Below are positions 12,835 through 18,103 of a stretch of 18,103 nucleotides of DNA, in pieces (the stretch's first letter is position 1; every line of letters begins with the position of its first letter). Source of the stretch: an uncultured bacterium. Its GTDB lineage: Bacteria; Actinomycetota; Coriobacteriia; Coriobacteriales; Coriobacteriaceae. The DNA lies in assembly GCA_905214615.1 (NCBI GenBank), contig CAJMMX010000052.1, forward strand, positions 1 through 18,103, read 5' to 3'. The notes beneath the pieces are model-generated. The model was not told where the DNA came from. It did no database searches and saw nothing but the letters and a program-made list of their open reading frames with translations. A program made the translations under genes and the position numbers.

Positions 12835-15285
12835 ATGCTGCAGAAAATCCAACGTTTTGGCGGAGCCATGTTCGCGCCCGCCATGCTGTTTTCTATATCA
12901 GGCCTCATGGTCGGCATCTCCGCCCTCGCAACGACCGTGGATATCGTCGGCGACCTCGCCGTATACGGAACCCCCTGGTACGTTTTCTGGACTATCATTC
13001 AGCGCGGCTCGTGGACGGTCTTTAAGCGCCTTCCACTCCTTTTTGCCGTAGCGCTGCCCATCGGCCTTGCCCAAAAGCAACCGGCACGCTGCTGCCTCGA
13101 GGCGCTCGTAGCCTATTTTGCCTACTGTTTCTTTTTGAGCGAGATCATTAAGCTGAGCGGCGACAACCTTGGACTTAAGTACCCGTCGTCTTTAACCCCC
13201 GCCAGCGGCATCACCGTCATCGACGGCATCAAGACGCTCGACACCGGCATTATCGGCCCGCTGGCGGTGTCGGCAACCGTCGTTGCCATCCATGACCGCT
13301 TCTACGATGCCAAGGTTCCCGATTGGCTCGGCACGTTCTCGGGTTCCTCGCTCGTCTACCTCATCAGCTTTTTTGCCGTGTTTGCCCTTGCCGCCATCTC
13401 GGCCGCCATCGTGCCCTTCGCATACGCTGTGACCGAAACGCTGCGCCACGCACTTGCGGGCGTCGGCCCCTTCGGCGTGGGCATCTTTGTGTTTTTGGAG
13501 CGAGCGCTCGAGCCCATGGGGCTGCACCATCTGCTCTATATGCCCATCTATTACGACAATCTGGTCATTCACGACGGTATTTACGCCACGTGGACCAACC
13601 TGCTCCCCATTCTCTCCCATAGCACGCGCCCTTTAAATGAACTTGCGCCCTGGGCAGGTTTTACCGCCACCGGCTGGGGCAAGCTCTTTGGCCTTCCCGC
13701 CATCGCGGCAGCATTCTATTTCACCGCCAAACCCGAACGCCGCGCCGGCCTTAAGGTCATCCTTTTGCCCGCCATCGTCGCCTCGGTGGTCTGCGGCGTC
13801 ACCGAGCCGCTCGAGTTTCTCTTTATGTTCACCTATCCCGGACTCTTTTTGCTCTACGCCGTCCTGTCCTCCTGCCTTGCCATGACCATGAACTTCTTTG
13901 GCATCGTCGGCATCTTCTCGGGCGGTCTCATGGAAATGACGGCCTTCAACTTCATCCCACTCATGCGAATGCATGCCGGCTCCTACCTTTTGGCGCTCGG
14001 TATCGGTCTTGCCTTTAGCCTCATCTTTTTTGTTAGTTTTCGAGCACTCATCTTGGTCTATGACCTTAAGACGCCGGGCCGCGAGGATCATGTCTCCAAT
14101 CGCGCGGCAATCGATCGTTTAACGGGAAGCGGCTTTGCCAAAGAGCAATCTCCCAATGGCGAGGTCAGTATTCAATCCGATCAAGATCACGTCCTCGCTG
14201 AGCGGGTAATTCAGCTTTTAGGTGGCGTTGGCAATATCGTGGGCGCAACCAACTGCGCCACGCGCCTGCGCGTCGAGGTCGCAGACCCTTCCATCGTTGC
14301 AGATAATGCGTCGTTTGTCGCGGTGGGCGCCAAGGGCCTCATCATTACGGGCAAGACCGCCCAGGTGATTATTGGCATCTCCGTTCCCCGCGTTAAAGAG
14401 CATTTTGACCAGATCATGGGCCTCGAGCCGGGATTTGTGCCCACCACCTCGGCCTCCCCTGCCGCCAGCGCAGCCCATAAGCGCGGCGATATCTGCTTCT
14501 TCGATATCGACGGAACACTCGCCTGGCAAGACCCTCGAGTGGCACAAGAGCTTCCCGAGAGCGAGCGAGACCTCTCCCCCTATCCCAATGAAGCGGTCTC
14601 GCAAGCCATCCGTGATTTTGTCGCCAAGGGCAATATGGCGTTTATCTGCACAGGGCGCACGCTGAGCTGCATCCATCCAAAGCTGCTCGAGCTGCCCTGG
14701 ACCGGCATCGTCTGCCTCGCGGGTGGCTATGTCGAACTTGAGGGACACGTGATTCGCGATTTGGCGATGACGCCCGGCATGCTGCAGCGCCTTGCTCCCA
14801 TTCTTGAGCAATCGGACGAAGTGATTCGTTTTGAGGGACTCAATGGCGTCGTTCGCATGAGTGCCGATGCGCCCGACGCTCCGGGATACGCCCGCACCGT
14901 GGGCGATGCAATTACGCAGCTGCAACATTACAGCGCCTACAAGATCTTAATGTCCACGTCGCTTGCCAACCGCATCGCTCAGGATCAAGCGTTTGAGCCG
15001 CTGCTCTGCTTTAACGAGCTCGAGCTCGAAGTGACCGAGATTTCGCCTCGCGAATGCACCAAGCGCGAGGGTATCCAGTCCGTACTCGACGCCCTCGATC
15101 CCCACCACGGAACCGTATACGGCATCGGCGACGCCAGCAATGACGTCTCGCTGATGAACGCCGTCGATGTCGGTATCGCCATGGGCAATGCGCCGGACTT
15201 CCTCAAGGAAAAGGCCGACTATGTCACCGACAGCATCGACCACGACGGCGTCGTCACCGCGCTCGAACACTTTGGGCTTATCTAG
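12835..15285 (+). CDS. PTS EIIC-EIIB-HAD phosphatase fusion, alpha-glucoside/glucose family
   Basis: One 816-residue polypeptide joins three complete modules. Residues 1-412 are a membrane EIIC domain of the glucose superfamily; the start LQKIQRFGGAMFAPAMLF resembles MalP/GlvC alpha-glucoside permeases, and GVTEPLEF (321-328) is the conserved EIIC motif. Residues about 446-530 are EIIB, with the phosphorylated cysteine Cys474 in TNCATRLR. After a linker rich in Ala and Ser (about 531-550), residues 551-816 form a Cof-type HAD phosphatase with all four motifs: DIDGT (Asp557, Asp559), TGR (606-608), Lys743 and GDASND (765-770). There is no EIIA domain, so phosphate must come from an EIIA-Glc elsewhere. 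ATG 12835 has GAAAGG six bases before it; the frame is open to a TTG at 12799. The fusion suggests uptake as a sugar phosphate and dephosphorylation at the membrane. Domain calls are firm; the coupled reaction is inference. Confidence 0.93.
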   Translation: MLQKIQRFGGAMFAPAMLFSISGLMVGISALATTVDIVGDLAVYGTPWYVFWTIIQRGSWTVFKRLPLLFAVALPIGLAQKQPARCCLEALVAYFAYCFFLSEIIKLSGDNLGLKYPSSLTPASGITVIDGIKTLDTGIIGPLAVSATVVAIHDRFYDAKVPDWLGTFSGSSLVYLISFFAVFALAAISAAIVPFAYAVTETLRHALAGVGPFGVGIFVFLERALEPMGLHHLLYMPIYYDNLVIHDGIYATWTNLLPILSHSTRPLNELAPWAGFTATGWGKLFGLPAIAAAFYFTAKPERRAGLKVILLPAIVASVVCGVTEPLEFLFMFTYPGLFLLYAVLSSCLAMTMNFFGIVGIFSGGLMEMTAFNFIPLMRMHAGSYLLALGIGLAFSLIFFVSFRALILVYDLKTPGREDHVSNRAAIDRLTGSGFAKEQSPNGEVSIQSDQDHVLAERVIQLLGGVGNIVGATNCATRLRVEVADPSIVADNASFVAVGAKGLIITGKTAQVIIGISVPRVKEHFDQIMGLEPGFVPTTSASPAASAAHKRGDICFFDIDGTLAWQDPRVAQELPESERDLSPYPNEAVSQAIRDFVAKGNMAFICTGRTLSCIHPKLLELPWTGIVCLAGGYVELEGHVIRDLAMTPGMLQRLAPILEQSDEVIRFEGLNGVVRMSADAPDAPGYARTVGDAITQLQHYSAYKILMSTSLANRIAQDQAFEPLLCFNELELEVTEISPRECTKREGIQSVLDALDPHHGTVYGIGDASNDVSLMNAVDVGIAMGNAPDFLKEKADYVTDSIDHDGVVTALEHFGLI

Positions 15286-15400
15286 CCAAGCCCCTACCGC
15301 ACTTGCGGCCGCATGGACCAATCGTCTTCAACCGCCGCGCTCGACGCCCTAATGTGGCAATATGTTGTCTGCATAATGCAACGATGCAACCTATCAAAGA

Positions 15401-16426
15401 ATGCGAGAACCCGTGTCCAGTCCGTTTACCAGCTTTTTAGCCCAGCACTTTGACCAGATTAACGACTATCTGGCCACGTTCTTTGACGGACAGGCGACTT
15501 CCGCCGATATCGAGCGCTACCTGTATACCCCGCTCTCGGCATTTACGGCAAACGCTGGCAAGCGCCACCGCCCGCTCATCTGCATGCTCGCCGCCACTGC
15601 GGTAGGCGGCAGCTTTGAGAGCGCCCGCAGCGCAGCGGCGGCCATCGAGCACTTTCAGTCGGGCGCACTCATCCACGACGACATCGCCGACAACGGGCAG
15701 ATTCGTCGCGGCAAGCCCTGCATGCACCTTACCGAGGGCACCGGTCTTGCCATCAACTGCGGTGACCTGGCGCTCACCATGGTCACCAAGACGGTTCTCG
15801 ACGACCCCACACTCAACGCAGACGTGAAGCTTCACGTGCTCCACGAGCTTACCGAGATGATCGTCCGTACCATCGAGGGCCAAGCGCTCGACCTGGGCTG
15901 GGTCCGCGACGAGCGCTTTGACATTTCGGTCGACGATTATCTGGACATGGCGACGCACAAGACCGCGTACTACAGCGGAGCGACGCCGCTTGCCGCCGGA
16001 GCCATTATCGGCGGCGGCAGCGAAGAGCAGATTGAGGCACTGCGCGCCTTTGGGCTGCACACGGGCCTTGCCTTCCAGATTCAAGACGACCTGCTCAACT
16101 TGATCGGCACCAAGGAGGCCGCCAACAAGGACTTCCGCACCGATATCACCGAGGGCAAGCGCACCCTCGTTGCCGTGCATGCCCTGTCAGACGAGCGCTA
16201 TCACGACGAGATCGAGGCAATCCTTTCCTCGGGCACCGAGGACCCTGCGCAGCTCGCACGCGCCGTGGAGATCTTCCAGGAGACCGGCTCCATCGATTAC
16301 GCCCACACCTATGCGCTCGACCTGACCGCTAAGGCCAAGGCCGCTATCGAAGGCGTCGAGCTCGACCCGCATGCGCGCGAGCTCTTCCTCTCAATGGCAG
16401 ATTTCTTTGTGGAGCGTCTTAACTAG
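15401..16426 (+). CDS. Trans-polyprenyl diphosphate synthase
   Basis: This enzyme adds isopentenyl diphosphate units to an allylic primer, making a prenyl diphosphate for quinones or other isoprenoids. The 341-residue protein has the first Asp-rich motif as DDIAD (93-97) in a typical LIHDDIADNGQIRRG setting, preceded by AGKRHRP (52-58). The second Asp-rich region is reduced to QIQDDLLN (226-233), followed by the conserved KDFRTDITEGKRTL (243-256). Chain length cannot be read with confidence; geranyl/farnesyl and longer-chain enzymes share these motifs. The start is uncertain: ATG 15401 has only AAAGA nearby, and GTG 15413 has GAGAAC upstream. A CATAAT at 15372-15377 could be its -10. It lies 115 bp after the PTS-HAD gene with no clear terminator between, but no functional link is evident. 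Confidence 0.9.
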   Translation: MREPVSSPFTSFLAQHFDQINDYLATFFDGQATSADIERYLYTPLSAFTANAGKRHRPLICMLAATAVGGSFESARSAAAAIEHFQSGALIHDDIADNGQIRRGKPCMHLTEGTGLAINCGDLALTMVTKTVLDDPTLNADVKLHVLHELTEMIVRTIEGQALDLGWVRDERFDISVDDYLDMATHKTAYYSGATPLAAGAIIGGGSEEQIEALRAFGLHTGLAFQIQDDLLNLIGTKEAANKDFRTDITEGKRTLVAVHALSDERYHDEIEAILSSGTEDPAQLARAVEIFQETGSIDYAHTYALDLTAKAKAAIEGVELDPHARELFLSMADFFVERLN

Positions 16427-16467
16427 CGGGGGTCATAAAACCTGTGGGCAGCGAGTTTGGGTACAAG

Positions 16468-16497
16468 TTGCTACACTATTGAGTGCATGTTTATAAA
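16468..16497 (+). promoter_or_regulatory. Candidate promoter of the CwlM-like gene
   Basis: TTGCTA (16468-16473) and TATAAA (16492-16497) form a -35/-10 pair with an 18-bp spacer, about 70 bp upstream of the gene start at 16566. The hexamers match consensus at four and five of six positions. Confidence 0.45.
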
Positions 16498-16565
16498 TTG
16501 TCTCGCGTTGTCTATCCGACACACGCTCAAAATAGTACGAATGGTACGCCGAAAGGGGTTCGTTC

Positions 16566-17471
16566 ATGGAACCTATTACCACGGGCATGCAGGGAGCAGC
16601 CGTCGAGGACGTCCAGTCCCGCCTTCTGCAGCTCGGCTATACAATCGATGACGCCGAGGTTGTCGACAAGCGCTTTGGCACCACCACCGAGCAGGCCGTC
16701 AGCACCTTCAGGCTCGACAGCGGCCTTGCTGCCGGTCATGCCGTCGATATCCCCTGTTGGAGCGCCCTGGTCGACGCCTCGTATAAGCTGGGCGACCGCA
16801 CCCTGTATCTGCGCATGCCCAATTTCCATGGCGCCGATGTGCAGGCCCTGCAGCGCGCTCTCAACGTTTTGGGCTTTGCCTGTGGCGAAGACGACGGCTA
16901 CTTTGGTCCGCATACCGAGGCCGCCCTGCAGCAGTTCCAGGAAAATGTCGGCCTGTTTGCCGACGGCATGGCCTTCCAGGACACCTACGCCTACATCAAC
17001 CGCCTGCACCATGTGTGGGAGGGCAAGCCCTCGGTCACCGAAGCCGAGTCTCGCATCGGTTTTGCGCGCGCCGCCAACGTGCTCGAGCGTTTCCAGATTG
17101 CCGTCATCGGCGAGGACCCTATCGCGCGCAGCGTAGCATCGCGCATGTGGAACATCGCCACGGCGACGACCGACAGCAGCGGCATGATGCTTTGCGATTC
17201 CGAGGTTCCGACCGATGTCGACCTGGTGCTCGAGATCGCAAGCGACGAGTTGCCTGCAGACGCCGCCCCGCGCGCCACGATCGCCCTCGCCGAGTGCCAC
17301 AACCTGGCCCAGCGCATCCGTACCGCCAATGTCGCCGCACAGCAAAAGCCGGCACGAATTCGCATCGAGCTCACCGGCATGACGCGTTACAACGGCACCT
17401 TTACGGCCAGCGACGCGCAGACCCTCGCCGTACGCCTACTCGACGGCGTTTGCGATGCCCTCGCAGATTAG
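16566..17471 (+). CDS. CwlM-like cytoplasmic protein: two peptidoglycan-binding domains plus a shortened amidase-like end
   Basis: The 301-residue protein has no signal peptide or membrane segment, so it should be cytoplasmic. Two PG_binding_1 repeats lie at about 5-70 and 84-145 (for example DVQALQRALNVLGF then DGYFG), joined by ASYKLGDRTLYLR. This order, with a peptidoglycan-binding repeat directly at the N terminus and a similar linker, matches the actinobacterial regulator CwlM, which is cytoplasmic, has a non-secreted amidase_3 domain and stimulates MurA when phosphorylated by PknB. Here the C-terminal part (about 155-301) is shorter than an amidase_3 domain; the DPGHGG zinc-binding start is not seen, so hydrolase activity is unlikely. 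AAAGGGG lies seven bases before the ATG. It sits before tRNA-Gln with no shared function evident. The two repeats are clear; the CwlM role is inference. Confidence 0.85.
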   Translation: MEPITTGMQGAAVEDVQSRLLQLGYTIDDAEVVDKRFGTTTEQAVSTFRLDSGLAAGHAVDIPCWSALVDASYKLGDRTLYLRMPNFHGADVQALQRALNVLGFACGEDDGYFGPHTEAALQQFQENVGLFADGMAFQDTYAYINRLHHVWEGKPSVTEAESRIGFARAANVLERFQIAVIGEDPIARSVASRMWNIATATTDSSGMMLCDSEVPTDVDLVLEIASDELPADAAPRATIALAECHNLAQRIRTANVAAQQKPARIRIELTGMTRYNGTFTASDAQTLAVRLLDGVCDALAD

Positions 17472-17478
17472 GTAAACT
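17450..17478 (+). promoter_or_regulatory. Candidate tRNA-Gln promoter
   Basis: TTGCGA (17450-17455) and TAAACT (17473-17478) are spaced 17 bp apart, with the predicted start about 25 nt before the tRNA. The -35 lies inside the last codons of the CwlM-like gene. Each hexamer matches consensus at four of six positions. Confidence 0.4.
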
Positions 17479-17509
17479 AGACGAGTTGCTTTTGGGCAAC
17501 GCCAAACAT

Positions 17510-17584
17510 TGGGACGTAGTTCAACGGTAGAACTCCGGTTTTTGGTGCCGGCTGTTGGGGGTTCGAATCCCTCCGTCCCAGCCA
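17510..17584 (+). tRNA. trnQ: tRNA-Gln (anticodon UUG)
   Basis: A full cloverleaf can be drawn by hand. The acceptor stem TGGGACG (17510-17516) pairs with CGTCCCA (17574-17580), followed by discriminator G and an encoded CCA (17582-17584). The D stem is GTTC/GAAC (17519-17522, 17530-17533). The anticodon stem CCGGT/GCCGG (17535-17539, 17547-17551) closes the loop TTTTGGT with anticodon TTG at 17542-17544, reading CAA. The T stem GGGGG/CCCTC encloses TTCGAAT. All arms are intact, so the gene is likely functional. Confidence 0.97.
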
Positions 17585-17593
17585 TTAAAACTG

Positions 17594-17630
17594 AGCGCCC
17601 TAAGCCCATAACGGCCCAGGGCGCTTTCTT
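17594..17630 (+). terminator. Terminator after tRNA-Gln
   Basis: AGCGCCCT (17594-17601) pairs perfectly with AGGGCGCT (17618-17625), and TTTCTT follows (17625-17630). It starts 10 nt after the tRNA. Confidence 0.75.
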
Positions 17631-17639
17631 GTGGGCAAG

Positions 17640-17656
17640 CGGAGGGATTCGAACCC
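17640..17656 (-). other. Inverted 17-nt copy of a tRNA T-arm (tRNA remnant or repeat end)
   Basis: The complement of this stretch, GGGTTCGAATCCCTCCG, is identical to 17559-17575 of tRNA-Gln (T-arm and start of the 3' acceptor strand) but points the other way. On the minus strand it is preceded by CCCTTGCGG and a GC-rich structured region up to about 17750 (including an imperfect hairpin at 17675-17694), and no complete cloverleaf can be built. It may be the 3' end of a lost tRNA gene, an attachment-site remnant or part of a dispersed repeat. Confidence 0.55.
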
Positions 17657-17754
17657 GCAAGGGTGCGGAGCTGAGGAAACGCGAAGCGTTTTCCAGCGCA
17701 GCACGCAAGGAGCGAAGCGACGCAGCGGGGCGCGGCCGCCGCAGGCAGACGCGG

Positions 17755-17812
17755 TGTCGGCACTTGGGGACGCTCCTAAGTGCCGACATTATAGGAACGT
17801 CCCCAAGTGCCG
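17755..17812. repeat. REP-like nested palindrome
   Basis: CGGCACTTGGGGACG (17758-17772) is repeated perfectly inverted at 17798-17812 (15 bp, 25-nt gap). A nested 11-bp inverted pair, TGTCGGCACTT (17755-17765) and AAGTGCCGACA (17778-17788), competes with it, so two alternative hairpins are possible. Such palindromes are typical of repetitive extragenic elements. No transposase is present in the window. Confidence 0.7.
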
Positions 17813-18103
17813 GCTCGGGACTATTTTCGAGGACCCTCCGAAGGACTGTGGCCAAAAAACGGCAAATATGAGTACTATTACCGTTGTAGCTACATTATTT
17901 TCGTTAATAAAAGAAGATCTTAATGAGATTTATTCGCATCAAGGTCTTCCTTTAATGAACACTTGAGGAGATACGGCAGCTTATCTGCTCGATCGACACG
18001 TCAAATCACCTTAAATGTGGTCAAAATTACTGCTACTAAAAGAGTATCAGGTGGCGCGCGCAGACGTGGTGTAAGAGCGTCCCGAGGTCCGTCGCTGCAA
18101 GTC
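17813..18103. other. AT-rich tail without a recognisable gene
   Basis: From about 17850 the base composition turns clearly AT-rich, unlike the rest of the window. The only open frame of note begins at ATG 17868 and runs about 30 codons (MSTITVVATLFSLIKEDLN...), with no ribosome-binding site. No RNA gene or terminator was seen. Together with the T-arm copy and the palindrome to the left this suggests the edge of an acquired or mobile segment continuing beyond the window. Confidence 0.45.

Noticed and set aside
15304..15313. Palindrome TGCGGCCGCA after the PTS-HAD gene as a terminator
   Set aside because: A 10-bp palindrome with no loop and no T-run; not a terminator shape.
17509..17966. Overlapping small open frames on both strands across tRNA-Gln and the repeats
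   Set aside because: They read through a tRNA gene, its terminator and palindromes, are rich in Arg and Ser, and have no ribosome-binding site; probably spurious.

Overview
The window looks like chromosomal DNA from a Collinsella-like member of the Coriobacteriia (Actinomycetota). The GC content is high except at the right end. Strong AAGG/GGAGG ribosome-binding sites precede most genes, Arg-Arg (Tat-type) export signals occur on exported proteins, and the carbohydrate genes are of the kind found in gut Coriobacteriia. This assignment is inference from style; no rRNA or marker gene is present.

Left part (1-7218): a PcsB-like coiled-coil/CHAP cell-wall hydrolase on the minus strand, then three plus-strand sugar genes: galE (UDP-glucose 4-epimerase), malQ (4-alpha-glucanotransferase) and glgP (glycogen/maltodextrin phosphorylase). 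The non-coding stretch after glgP holds an unusual array of six alternating inverted repeats in an about 80-bp period.

Middle part (7219-15285): a minus-strand carbohydrate ABC importer operon (Tat-type lipoprotein binding protein, two permeases, MalK/MsmX-type ATPase), preceded by a GntR/HutC repressor gene. Divergent from the repressor is a single 816-residue protein joining a PTS EIIC domain (alpha-glucoside/glucose family), an EIIB domain and a complete HAD (Cof-type) phosphatase. A near-palindrome close to TTGTTTAAACAA occurs at the promoters of malQ, the ABC operon, the repressor and the PTS-HAD gene. I read this as one regulon for alpha-glucosides: the ABC system would bring in free sugar, the PTS fusion would import and phosphorylate sugar and perhaps dephosphorylate it, and MalQ plus GlgP would process the products to glucose and glucose-1-phosphate.

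Right part (15286-18103): a trans-polyprenyl diphosphate synthase, then a protein with two peptidoglycan-binding domains and no signal peptide whose layout matches the cytoplasmic regulator CwlM, with a shortened amidase-like end. A tRNA-Gln(UUG) gene follows. Beyond it lie an inverted copy of a tRNA T-arm sequence, a REP-like palindrome and an AT-rich tail without a credible gene.

The most interesting items are the PTS-EIICB-HAD fusion, the shared operator that ties distant genes together, the 80-bp alternating inverted-repeat array and the CwlM-like protein.
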